From Micromonospora sp. NBC_01813 (lineage in GTDB: Bacteria; Actinomycetota; Actinomycetes; Mycobacteriales; Micromonosporaceae), in contig NZ_CP109067.1 in NCBI RefSeq assembly GCF_035917335.1, positions 684,501-748,500 of the forward strand: a stretch of DNA of 64,000 nt, written 5' to 3'. Under the pieces are notes generated by a model. That model saw nothing but the letters and a program-made list of their open reading frames with translations. It did not search any database and was not told the DNA's origin. Each line of letters starts with the position of its first letter. Position 1 is the first letter of the stretch. The position numbers and the translations under genes were made by a program. Positions 33,056-40,867 of this stretch are shown in pieces.

Positions 33056-33403
33056 TCAGCCCCGGTAGGAGAGGAAAAAGCCCTCATGTGGGAAGGTGTG
33101 GAAGTTGTTGAGCTCGACCGCCTCGCCGCTGCAGTCGGGGGTCTGGTAGCCGGGGACGGAATTGAAACCGCCGCTCCAGCCGATCAGCCAGATCGCGTCG
33201 GCCGGGACCGGGTGGCAGCCGCCGTCCGGCGTGGCCTGCCGGCCGACGATGATCTGCGTGTAGGCCTGGTAGAAGACGAGGCCGGTGTCGGGGATCTTGA
33301 GTCGCTCGACAGCGGCTGCGGGCGATGCCGGTATCGTCACGGCCAGCGTGGCGATCAGGGCGGCGGCGAGACCTGCGGCGATTCGGCGGGTGGAGGCGCG
33401 CAT
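33056..33403 (-). CDS. Small secreted protein of unknown function
   Basis: A 115-residue protein with a clear Sec signal peptide: basic MRASTRR, hydrophobic IAAGLAAALIATLAVTIP and an Ala-X-Ala cleavage region ending ASPAAA. The mature part is about 84 residues with two cysteines (GGCHPVPADAIW and TPDCSGEAVEL), probably a disulfide, and several aromatic residues. I recognise no family. It has its own palindrome-rich upstream region. No obvious partner is adjacent. Confidence 0.75.
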   Translation of the reverse strand: MRASTRRIAAGLAAALIATLAVTIPASPAAAVERLKIPDTGLVFYQAYTQIIVGRQATPDGGCHPVPADAIWLIGWSGGFNSVPGYQTPDCSGEAVELNNFHTFPHEGFFLSYRG

Positions 33404-33453
33404 CGGTGTCCTTCCGGGACGGATCCGAAGCTCGGTTCAGCTCAGGAGCGAAG

Positions 33454-33518
33454 TGACATCTGTCAATCACCTTCTATAGAGAAATTCCTCGTGTCAACTA
33501 GATGCGGATGGATCTAGT
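33454..33518 (-). promoter_or_regulatory. Two palindromes upstream of the small secreted protein gene
   Basis: TGACA-TC-TGTCA (33454-33465) and ACTAGAT-N8-ATCTAGT (33497-33518) are perfect inverted repeats. On the minus strand TTGACA (33497-33492) and TATAGA (33478-33473) look like -35 and -10 boxes, but the 13-base spacing is short. Operators for an unidentified regulator are likely. Confidence 0.4.
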
Positions 33519-33576
33519 GCGTTGACCGGGAACGTCGCCGGGCCTGAGTGCCAGGCTGCCCTGGCGGCCTGTCGAC

Positions 33577-34230
33577 CTACCAGCCGCGGGCCCGCCACTG
33601 GGGCAGCGACGGGCGTTCGGTGCCCAGCGTCGAATCGTTGCCGTGGCCGGGGTAGAACCAGGTGTCGTCGGGCAGCCGGTCGAACAGTTTGTGCTCGACG
33701 TCGTCGATCAGCGAGGCGAAGTCGCGCTGGTCGCCGCGGGTGTTGCCAACGCCACCTGGAAAAAGGGAGTCGCCAGTAAAAAGGTGCGGGACGCCGTCGG
33801 GATCGCGGTAGAGCAGGGCGATCGAGCCGGGGGTGTGCCCGACCAGGTGGATGACCTCCAATGCGCAGTCGCCGACGGCGACCCGGTCGCCGTCGGCGAC
33901 CGTCCCGGTGACCACCGGTAGTTCGTCGGCGTCGGCCGGGTGGGCGAGCGACGCGGCGCCGGTGGCGGTGACCACTTCCTCCAGCGCCACCCAGTGATCC
34001 ATGTGCCGGTGGGTGGTGACGACGGTGGTCAGCCCGGCCGGACCGACCAGCTGCAACAGCCGGGGTGCCTCGTTGGCCGCGTCGATCAGCACCTGCTCGT
34101 CGGTGGCGTGACAGCGCAGCAGATAGGCGTTGTTCGCCATCGGGCCGACCGCGACCTTGGTGACGCTCAACGCGGCCAACTCCCGCACCTGCTGCGGGCC
34201 GCCGACGATGACATCTCCCTGGTAGGGCAC
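33577..34230 (-). CDS. MBL-fold metallo-hydrolase
   Basis: A 217-residue metallo-beta-lactamase fold protein: the metal site VVTTHRHMDHWVALEE (H-X-H-X-D-H), then HLVGHTPGSIALLY, PHLFTGDSLFPGGVGNT with the third metal ligand, and YPGHGNDSTLG. The pattern is that of glyoxalase-II-like hydrolases, so a thioester such as S-lactoyl-thiol is a plausible substrate. GTG 34230 has AGGAGG 5-6 bases upstream. From memory, a similar gene often lies near uvrA in actinomycetes. Confidence 0.9.
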   Translation of the reverse strand: MPYQGDVIVGGPQQVRELAALSVTKVAVGPMANNAYLLRCHATDEQVLIDAANEAPRLLQLVGPAGLTTVVTTHRHMDHWVALEEVVTATGAASLAHPADADELPVVTGTVADGDRVAVGDCALEVIHLVGHTPGSIALLYRDPDGVPHLFTGDSLFPGGVGNTRGDQRDFASLIDDVEHKLFDRLPDDTWFYPGHGNDSTLGTERPSLPQWRARGW

Positions 34231-34336
34231 CGGATCCTCCTACTGGTCGTGGCCCGGACGGAATTGGCTTTCCCGGGGTGCCGGATGAAGGCTACCGTTG
34301 CCGTGACGCGTCAGGCAGAACTCATGGAAGGAGGTG

Positions 34337-34429
34337 ATGACGACCGTGACTGTGCCCTGCGGTCCGTCCGCCGCTCCTTCCCTCCGGTGCTACCCGGCCG
34401 AGCTGGTCGGCGTGCACCCCTCGACCTGA
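34337..34429 (+). CDS. Possible 30-residue leader peptide before rsgA
   Basis: A short frame (MTTVTVPCGPSAAPSLRCYP, then AELVGVHPST) ends 11 bases before rsgA. AAGGAGGTG (34328-34336) is an unusually complete Shine-Dalgarno sequence. It is too close to the ATG at 34337 but well placed for the in-frame GTG at 34346. The peptide contains two cysteines. It may be a regulatory leader peptide or chance; no homologue can be checked here. Confidence 0.35.
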   Translation: MTTVTVPCGPSAAPSLRCYPAELVGVHPST

Positions 34430-34440
34430 CAAGGGTTGCC

Positions 34441-35508
34441 ATGACGTTCGATCTCACGTCCCTTGGTTGGGACGCCTTCTACGATCGTGCCCTGCCCACT
34501 CTCGACACCACCGACCAGCCGGGCCGGGTCGCCCGGGTGGACCGTGGCGTCTGCACCGTACTGGTCGCCGAAGGCCTGGTCCGGGCCAGCCTCGCCGGCG
34601 CGGTCCTGTCCGTCGCGGCGGCCGACCCCGCGGCCCTGCCCTGTGCCGGCGACTGGGTGAGCGTGCGGACCTGGCCGGATCAACGGATCACCGTGGAACA
34701 GGTGCTGCCCCGGCGCAGCGCGATCGTGCGCCGTACCGCCGGCCGGGACTCCACCGGCCAGGTGCTGGCCGCCAACGTCGACGTCGCCGCGGTGGTCGAG
34801 CCGATGCACCCGACGCCCGACGTCGGCCGGATCGAGCGGTTCCTCGCCCTGATCTGGGAGTCCGGTGCCGAACCGGTCGTGCTGCTGACCAAGTGTGACG
34901 CCGTCGCCGACCCGGCGGCGGTGGTCCGGCTGGTCGCGGGGTCCGCGCCGGGGGCGCGGGTGCTCGCGGTGAGCGCTCAGCGCGGCGACGGGCTGGCCGA
35001 GGTACGGCCGTACGTGGCGGTCGGGCGGACCCTCGGCCTGCTCGGGCCGTCCGGTGCGGGCAAGTCGACACTGGTGAACGCCCTCGCGCAGGCGGAGGTG
35101 ATGGGCACCCAGACCATCCGGCGGGTCGACGGCAAGGGTCGGCACACCACCACCTACCGGGCGTTGATCCCGATTCCCGGCGGCGGCGCGGTGCTGGACA
35201 CCCCGGGCGTACGGGCGGTGGGCCTGCTGGACGCCGCCGGTGGGCTCGACGAGGCGTTCGCCGACGTCGCGCAGTTCGCCGCCGAGTGCCGGTTCACCGA
35301 CTGCGGGCACGGCAACGAGCCGGGTTGCGCGGTGCGCGACGCGCTCGCCTCCGGTGACCTGCCGGTGCGCCGGTGGGAGAGCTGGCAGCGGCTGCAACGG
35401 GAGGCGGCGTACGAGATGCGCCGTCGCGACGTGCGGCTGGCGGCGGCGGAGCGGGCCAAGTGGAAGCGGGTCAGCAAGGAGAACCGGGAGCGGTACCGGC
35501 AGCGGTGA
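34441..35508 (+). CDS. rsgA: Ribosome small subunit-dependent GTPase A
   Basis: A 355-residue circularly permuted GTPase that helps 30S maturation. The N-terminal OB-fold is followed by the permuted G motifs: G4 VVLLTKCDAV, G5-like RVLAVSAQRGDG, P-loop LLGPSGAGKSTLVNALA and G3 VLDTPGVRAVGL. A C-terminal zinc-binding cluster of Cys/His (AECRFTDCGHGNEPGCAV) is present. ATG 34441 follows AAGGG; an in-frame ATG at 34324 would add 39 residues of low-complexity sequence and was not used. Confidence 0.95.
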   Translation: MTFDLTSLGWDAFYDRALPTLDTTDQPGRVARVDRGVCTVLVAEGLVRASLAGAVLSVAAADPAALPCAGDWVSVRTWPDQRITVEQVLPRRSAIVRRTAGRDSTGQVLAANVDVAAVVEPMHPTPDVGRIERFLALIWESGAEPVVLLTKCDAVADPAAVVRLVAGSAPGARVLAVSAQRGDGLAEVRPYVAVGRTLGLLGPSGAGKSTLVNALAQAEVMGTQTIRRVDGKGRHTTTYRALIPIPGGGAVLDTPGVRAVGLLDAAGGLDEAFADVAQFAAECRFTDCGHGNEPGCAVRDALASGDLPVRRWESWQRLQREAAYEMRRRDVRLAAAERAKWKRVSKENRERYRQR

Positions 35509-35544
35509 CCGCCGCCGGGTGCCGGCCGACCCACCGGTGCCACG

Positions 35545-35582
35545 GCGAGCATCCCACCGTCAACTGACGGTGGGATGCTCGC
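35545..35582. terminator. Bidirectional terminator between rsgA and the LCP gene
   Basis: GCGAGCATCCCACCGTCA (35545-35562) pairs perfectly with 35565-35582, an 18-bp stem with a minimal loop. The stem overlaps the last seven codons of the leftward LCP gene, so coding and terminator functions share the same bases. Confidence 0.8.
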
Positions 35583-36633
35583 GCAGCCATTCGTCGACGG
35601 TATCGGTGCGGATCGCCTCGTAGAGCGCGGCGGCCTGCGCCTCGTCGGGGAAGACCACGCTCTGCCCGTCCTGCTGTCCGGTGCCGGACGACGGCGAGGT
35701 GAGCATGGTCAGGTCGGCGCTGCGTAGTTGCCGTAGCGCCCACACCGTGTCGAACACCGAGGTGCTCTCGTCGACGCTGACCGCGTCGGCGGTGGCGCGG
35801 AGGAAGTCGTTGAGCCGGCCCGGGTCGGTGAGCAGCCCTTCGCCGCTGGCCTGGTCCAGCACGGCGGCGATGATCTCCTGCTGGTGGCGCACCCGGGTGA
35901 AGTCGCCGTCGGTGAACTGGTAGCGCTGGCGGGCGTAGTCGAGCGCGGTGTCGCCGTCCATCTGCTGCAGCCCGGCGGTGAACTGCCGGTACGGGGGGTG
36001 GACCGAGGTGAACGACTCGTCGACGGCGAGCTCGATGCCGCCGACCGCGTCGATGATCTCCGCGAACCCGCCGAAGTCGATCAGCACCACGTGGTCGATG
36101 CGGACACCGGTGAACGCCTCGACGGTCTGGACCAGCAGCGGTGTCCCGCCGTTCGCGTACGCCGAATTGATCTTGTCGTCGTGTCCGTCGCCGGCACCGG
36201 TCGGGTCCGGCACCCGTACCCAGGTGTCGCGGGGGATCGAGACCATCTGGACGCTGTCGCGGTCGGCCGGCAGGTGGGCCAGGATGATGGTGTCGGTGCG
36301 GGAGCCCGAGGTGTCGGGATCCCGTGAGTCGCTGCCGACGATCAGGAAGTTCGCCGCCTTCTCGACGGCCTTGACGGGGCGCTGCGCCTGCGGCAGGGCG
36401 GTGAAGACCTCGAGCTTGTCGACCTGTGACTCGACCGACCGGGCGTAGAGCCAGCCGGCGGTGGCGGTCCCGCCGACCACCAGCAGCAGGGACAGGCCGG
36501 CGATCAGCAGGGTGAGGCGCAGCCAGCGACCGCCGCGCCGGCGGGTCGCCGGTGGGGAAGCTCCGTCCAGGTTCGGACCATCTTCGGACGGCATGGGTGG
36601 TTGCGCCGCAGAGTCGGCTACCGGATCGGCCAT
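35560..36633 (-). CDS. LytR-CpsA-Psr (LCP) family wall-polymer ligase
   Basis: A 357-residue LCP protein. A cytoplasmic Pro-rich N-terminus is followed by one membrane helix at about residues 37-62 (LTLLIAGLSLLLVVGGTATA). The external LCP domain has NFLIVGSDSRD, GSRTDTIILAHLPAD, VSIPRDTWVRVP, DKINSAYANGG and ALDYARQRYQFTDGDFTRVR. The Asp and Arg residues bind the polyprenyl pyrophosphate. It transfers glycopolymers to peptidoglycan or arabinogalactan-like acceptors. The start is ATG 36633. Confidence 0.94.
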   Translation of the reverse strand: MADPVADSAAQPPMPSEDGPNLDGASPPATRRRGGRWLRLTLLIAGLSLLLVVGGTATAGWLYARSVESQVDKLEVFTALPQAQRPVKAVEKAANFLIVGSDSRDPDTSGSRTDTIILAHLPADRDSVQMVSIPRDTWVRVPDPTGAGDGHDDKINSAYANGGTPLLVQTVEAFTGVRIDHVVLIDFGGFAEIIDAVGGIELAVDESFTSVHPPYRQFTAGLQQMDGDTALDYARQRYQFTDGDFTRVRHQQEIIAAVLDQASGEGLLTDPGRLNDFLRATADAVSVDESTSVFDTVWALRQLRSADLTMLTSPSSGTGQQDGQSVVFPDEAQAAALYEAIRTDTVDEWLREHPTVS

Positions 36634-36732
36634 GAGATGGAACGGTACGTCGCCGCGTGGCGGGTCGACACTGCCGGCTCGGCTGATCTGTCCCGACCGT
36701 CATGGGTGGGCATATCCCAACCGGCAGGGGAG

Positions 36733-36909
36733 GGGCCGACCCGTCCCACCCCCCGATCGGACGGGCCGGCCCGCTGACGCGCGGAGGAACCCCTACTCCA
36801 CGCGAGGTCAAATGGTGCCTTGACCGATATGTGGAGTATGGCGAACGGTCGGCGGTCCCCGTGCCGGTTTCGGCGGACCCGGCGGTATGTTGCCCCGATC
36901 GGGGGACAT
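36733..36909. other. Structured gap upstream of uvrA
   Basis: In the 512-base divergent gap 36634-37145 no gene is convincing, but secondary structure is dense. A 14-bp stem (36733-36746 with 36759-36772, one mismatch) comes first. Next is a two-tier stem-loop, TACTCCAC/GTGGAGTA outside and GGTCAA/TTGACC inside (36794-36838). Last is ATGT-TG-CCCC-GATC-GGGG-G-ACAT (36887-36909). An unannotated RNA or a set of operators is possible. Confidence 0.4.
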
Positions 36910-36946
36910 CGTGCCGGTGACCGGGCGTCAGGTGTGTCCCCGGAAG

Positions 36947-36969
36947 TTGTCGGACCCCGGGGCTACAGT
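36947..36969 (+). promoter_or_regulatory. RecA-independent DNA-damage promoter (PafBC type) of uvrA
   Basis: TTGTCGGAC (36947-36955), an 8-base spacer and TACAGT (36964-36969) fit TTGTCRGTG-N8-TAnnnT. The box is identical to that before uvrB over nine bases. The leader to the uvrA GTG would be about 170 bases. Confidence 0.7.
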
Positions 36970-37145
36970 TGCCCAGGCGCGCGGCGTGTCGCTGTTCAGC
37001 AGGCACTGCGTCCCCGAGCGGACCCCAGTGGCTTTCATGGCGGCTCGCCCGACAGCTCCAGCTTGCATACAGCTCAGCTCGCACACAGCTCAGCCGGATA
37101 CACCTGACCCTGCACATCTCAGCCTTCAACGGGAGCAGCCGGACC

Positions 37146-40100
37146 GTGGCCGACCGATTGATCATCCGTGGCGCGCGTGAGCACAACCTCCGCGACGTCA
37201 GTCTCGACCTGCCCCGTGACGCGCTGATCGTGTTCACCGGGCTCTCCGGCTCCGGCAAGTCCAGCCTTGCCTTCGACACGATCTTCGCCGAAGGGCAGCG
37301 GCGGTACGTGGAGTCACTGTCGTCGTACGCGCGGCAGTTCCTCGGCCAGATGGACAAACCGGACGTCGACTTCATCGAAGGGCTTTCGCCGGCGGTCTCG
37401 ATCGACCAGAAGTCCACCTCCCGCAACCCGCGCTCGACGGTCGGCACGATCACCGAGGTCTACGACTACCTGCGGCTGCTGTTCGCCCGGGTCGGTGAGC
37501 CGCACTGCCCGGTCTGCGGGGAGCGGATCTCCCGGCAGACCCCGCAGCAGATCGTGGACCGGGTCCTGGCGATGCCGGCGGGCACCCGGTTCATGGTGCT
37601 CGCCCCGGTGGTGCGCGGCCGCAAGGGCGAGTACGTCGACCTCTTCGCCGACCTGCAGGCCAAGGGGTACGCCCGGGCCCGGGTCGACGGCGTGGTGCAC
37701 CCGCTGACCGAGCCGCCGAAGCTCAAGAAGCAGGAGAAGCACACCATCGAGGTGGTCGTCGACCGGCTCACCGTCAAGGACGGCGCCCGGCGGCGGCTGA
37801 CCGACTCGGTGGAGTCCGCGCTCGGCCTGGCCGGCGGCATCGTGCTGCTCGACTTCGTCGACCTCGCCGAGGACGACCCGGGCCGGGAGCGGCGCTACTC
37901 CGAACACCTCGCCTGCCCGAACGACCACCCGTTGGCGATCGAGGACCTGGAGCCGCGGGTCTTCTCCTTCAACGCGCCGTACGGTGCCTGCCCGGAGTGC
38001 GTCGGGCTGGGCACCAAGAAAGAGGTCGACGCCGAGCTCGTCGTCCCGGACATCGAGCGCACCCTGCGTGACGGGGCGATCCAGCCGTGGTCCGGCGGGC
38101 AGACCCAGGAGTACTTCCTGCGGCTGCTCGCCGCGCTCGGTGAGGCCGAGCACTTCGACCTGGACACGCCGTGGCGCAAGTTGCCCAGCCGGGCCCAGAA
38201 GACGGTCCTCTACGGCTCCGACGACCAGGTGCACGTGCGCTACCGCAACAAGTACGGCCGGGAGCGTTCCTACTACACCGGCTTCGAAGGCGTGATCCAG
38301 TGGATCGAGCGGCGGCACACCGACACCGAGTCGGAGTGGTCACGGGACAAGTACGAGGGGTACATGCGGGACGTGCCGTGTGGATCCTGCGGCGGTGCCC
38401 GGCTCAAGCCCGAGGTGCTGGCGGTCACCGTGGCCGACCGCAACATCGCCGAGGTGACGGCGCTGTCCGTCGGTGACTGCGCCGACCTGCTCGCCGGCCT
38501 GGTGCTCACCGACCGGCAGAAGCTTATCGCCGAACGGGTGCTCAAGGAGATCAACGCCCGGCTGCGGTTCCTGGTCGACGTCGGCCTGGACTACCTGTCA
38601 TTGGACCGGCCGGCCGGCACCCTCTCCGGCGGTGAGGCACAGCGGATCCGACTCGCCACCCAGATCGGCTCCGGCCTGGTTGGCGTGCTGTACGTGCTCG
38701 ACGAGCCGTCGATCGGCCTGCACCAGCGGGACAACCACCGGCTGATCGAGACCCTGGTGCGGCTGCGCGGGCTCGGCAACACGCTGATCGTCGTCGAGCA
38801 CGACGAGGACACCATCCGGACCGCCGACTGGATTGTCGACATCGGGCCCGGTGCCGGTGAGCACGGCGGCCGGATCGTGCACAGCGGCTCGGTGCAGGAG
38901 CTGCTGGCCAGCGAGGAGTCGTTGACCGGGGCGTACCTGTCCGGTCGGCGGGTCATCCCGGTGCCGGCCAGCCGGCGTCCGCTGACCGCCGGGCGGGAGC
39001 TGGTCGTGCACGGGGCGCGGGAGCACAATCTGCGCAACCTGACGGTGCCGGTCCCACTGGGCCAGCTCGTCGCGGTCACCGGCGTCAGCGGGTCTGGCAA
39101 GTCGACCCTGGTCAACGACATCCTCTACACCGTGCTGGCCAACCAGATCAACAACGCCCGACTGGTGCCCGGCCGGCACAACAGGATCAGCGGCCTGGAG
39201 CAGGTGGACAAGGTCGTCGGGGTCGACCAGTCGCCGATCGGCCGTACGCCGCGGTCGAACCCGGCGACGTACACCGGGGTCTTCGACCACGTCCGCCGGT
39301 TGTTCGCCGAGACCACCGAGGCCAAGGTACGCGGCTACGGTCCGGGGCGGTTCTCCTTCAACGTCAAGGGCGGTCGCTGCGAATCCTGTTCCGGCGACGG
39401 CACGATCAAGATCGAGATGAACTTCCTGCCGGACGTCTACGTGCCCTGCGAGGTCTGCAAGGGCGCCCGGTACAACCGGGAGACCCTCGAGGTCCACTAC
39501 AAGGGCCGCACCATCGCCGAGATCCTGCAGATGCCGATCGAGGAGGCCGCCGACTTCTTCGAGGCCATCCCGGCGATCCACCGGCACCTGAAGACCCTGG
39601 TCGACGTCGGCCTGGGTTACGTGCGGCTCGGCCAGCCCGCGCCGACCCTGTCCGGTGGCGAGGCCCAGCGGGTCAAGCTCGCCTCCGAGCTGCAGAAGCG
39701 GTCGACCGGGCGGACCATCTACGTGCTCGACGAGCCGACCACCGGGCTGCACTTCGAGGACATCCGCAAGCTGCTGACCGTGCTTTCCGGCCTGGTCGAC
39801 AAGGGCAACACCGTGGTCGTGATCGAGCACAACCTCGACGTGATCAAGACCGCGGACTGGTTGATCGACATGGGTCCGGAGGGCGGCCACCGGGGCGGTA
39901 CGGTGGTGGCGACCGGCACCCCGGAGGAGGTCGCCGAGGTGGCCGAGAGCCACACCGGGCAGTTCCTGCGCGGCGTGCTCGGCCTGACCGGGGCACCGGC
40001 CGGCGCCCCGGCGGCGACGTCGCGTGCGGCCAAGGCCAACGGCACCCCGGCCAAGTCCGCCGGCAAATCGGCCGGTGCACCGGCACGCACCAGCAAGGCG

Positions 40101-40154
40101 ACCGCCGGGACGCCCCGGGCGCCCCGCAAGGCCGCCGTACCCAGTCGTCATTGA
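37146..40154 (+). CDS. uvrA: Excinuclease ABC subunit A
   Basis: A 1002-residue UvrA, the dimeric ABC ATPase that first recognises DNA lesions. The N-terminal Walker A is [17 protein letters not shown], the second [16 protein letters not shown]. Zinc-binding pairs are [25 protein letters not shown] and CEVCKGARY. Signature motifs are [17 protein letters not shown] and [17 protein letters not shown], with [14 protein letters not shown] and [14 protein letters not shown] as Walker B. The C-terminal 55 residues are an Ala/Lys/Pro-rich tail. GTG 37146 (GGGAG 10 bases upstream) gives the usual N-terminus [15 protein letters not shown]. Confidence 0.97.
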   Translation: MADRLIIRGAREHNLRDVSLDLPRDALIVFTGLSGSGKSSLAFDTIFAEGQRRYVESLSSYARQFLGQMDKPDVDFIEGLSPAVSIDQKSTSRNPRSTVGTITEVYDYLRLLFARVGEPHCPVCGERISRQTPQQIVDRVLAMPAGTRFMVLAPVVRGRKGEYVDLFADLQAKGYARARVDGVVHPLTEPPKLKKQEKHTIEVVVDRLTVKDGARRRLTDSVESALGLAGGIVLLDFVDLAEDDPGRERRYSEHLACPNDHPLAIEDLEPRVFSFNAPYGACPECVGLGTKKEVDAELVVPDIERTLRDGAIQPWSGGQTQEYFLRLLAALGEAEHFDLDTPWRKLPSRAQKTVLYGSDDQVHVRYRNKYGRERSYYTGFEGVIQWIERRHTDTESEWSRDKYEGYMRDVPCGSCGGARLKPEVLAVTVADRNIAEVTALSVGDCADLLAGLVLTDRQKLIAERVLKEINARLRFLVDVGLDYLSLDRPAGTLSGGEAQRIRLATQIGSGLVGVLYVLDEPSIGLHQRDNHRLIETLVRLRGLGNTLIVVEHDEDTIRTADWIVDIGPGAGEHGGRIVHSGSVQELLASEESLTGAYLSGRRVIPVPASRRPLTAGRELVVHGAREHNLRNLTVPVPLGQLVAVTGVSGSGKSTLVNDILYTVLANQINNARLVPGRHNRISGLEQVDKVVGVDQSPIGRTPRSNPATYTGVFDHVRRLFAETTEAKVRGYGPGRFSFNVKGGRCESCSGDGTIKIEMNFLPDVYVPCEVCKGARYNRETLEVHYKGRTIAEILQMPIEEAADFFEAIPAIHRHLKTLVDVGLGYVRLGQPAPTLSGGEAQRVKLASELQKRSTGRTIYVLDEPTTGLHFEDIRKLLTVLSGLVDKGNTVVVIEHNLDVIKTADWLIDMGPEGGHRGGTVVATGTPEEVAEVAESHTGQFLRGVLGLTGAPAGAPAATSRAAKANGTPAKSAGKSAGAPARTSKATAGTPRAPRKAAVPSRH

Positions 40155-40273
40155 ACCGGCACCAGCCGCACCGCTGCCGTCAAACCGGGATGAACCGTTC
40201 GTGATTCGCGTCCGTGTCTACTGGCGTGGCCACGGACGACCAGCCGTGGCAACCAACAAGGAGGTCCCACCGC

Positions 40274-40777
40274 ATGACTGAGCACCAGACGACGACCGAC
40301 GCCAACCCGACCAGCCGCCGTGCGCTGCTGATCGGCGTGGGTGGGGTCGGGGCGACCGTCGCGCTGGCCGCATGTGGCACCGGCAACGACGACGACCTGG
40401 GCAGCGGCGGCACGAACGCGCCGGCCGGCAACGACCAGTCCACCGGCTCGGACGGCGGCAGTTCGGACGGCGGCGGCGAGACCGGTTCCGGTGGCGAAGG
40501 GCTCACCACCAGCCAGGTGCCGGTCGGTGGCGGGATCATCCTCGCCGACCAGGGCGTCGTGGTCACTCAGCCAGCCGCAGGCGAGTTCAAGGCGTTCAGC
40601 AATGTCTGCACCCACCAGGGGTGCCCGGTCGCCAACCTCGACGGTGGCACCATCAACTGCACCTGCCACTTCAGCAGCTTTTCCATCGAGGACGGCTCGG
40701 TGCTTTCCGGCCCCGCCCCGTCGCCGCTGGAGGAGAAGGCCGTCTCCGTCGATGGCGAGGCCATCACGGTGGCGTGA
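40274..40777 (+). CDS. Rieske [2Fe-2S] lipoprotein
   Basis: A 167-residue exported protein. A twin-arginine signal (TSRRALLIGVGGVGATVALA) leads to a lipobox, LAAC. A Gly/Ser/Asn-rich linker of about 50 residues follows. The Rieske domain has the first cluster motif CTHQGCPVANLDG and the second CTCHFSSFSIEDGSVLSGPA, giving two Cys and two His ligands. Electron transfer at the outer membrane face is expected; the partner is unknown. AAGGAGGT lies 9 bases before ATG 40274. It is inserted between uvrA and uvrC, an arrangement I recall from other actinomycetes. Confidence 0.92.
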   Translation: MTEHQTTTDANPTSRRALLIGVGGVGATVALAACGTGNDDDLGSGGTNAPAGNDQSTGSDGGSSDGGGETGSGGEGLTTSQVPVGGGIILADQGVVVTQPAAGEFKAFSNVCTHQGCPVANLDGGTINCTCHFSSFSIEDGSVLSGPAPSPLEEKAVSVDGEAITVA

Positions 40778-40781
40778 CGCC

Positions 40782-40834
40782 GGCCGGCTCGTGGCCGCCG
40801 GGTGCGTGCGGCACCCGGCGGCCGCGAGCCGGCC
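40782..40834 (+). terminator. Terminator after the Rieske gene
   Basis: A 23-bp stem (40782-40804 with 40812-40834), interrupted only by one T/G pairing, closes on a 7-base loop. It starts 4 bases after the stop and ends just before the uvrC promoter. No T-run follows. Confidence 0.75.
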
Positions 40835-40837
40835 AGC

Positions 40838-40860
40838 CTGTCACAGCCCTGCACTACGCT
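40838..40860 (+). promoter_or_regulatory. RecA-independent damage-type promoter of uvrC
   Basis: CTGTCACAG (40838-40846), an 8-base spacer and TACGCT (40855-40860) fit TTGTCRGTG-N8-TAnnnT less closely than uvrA and uvrB do (six of nine in the upstream box). The -10 ends 7 bases before the ATG, suggesting a leaderless message. Confidence 0.55.
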
Positions 40861-40867
40861 GGCGGCG

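Noticed and set aside
33940-34440. Longer rsgA starting upstream
   Set aside because: The extension overlaps the divergent metallo-hydrolase gene and is not seen in RsgA proteins; ATG 34441 has its own ribosome site.
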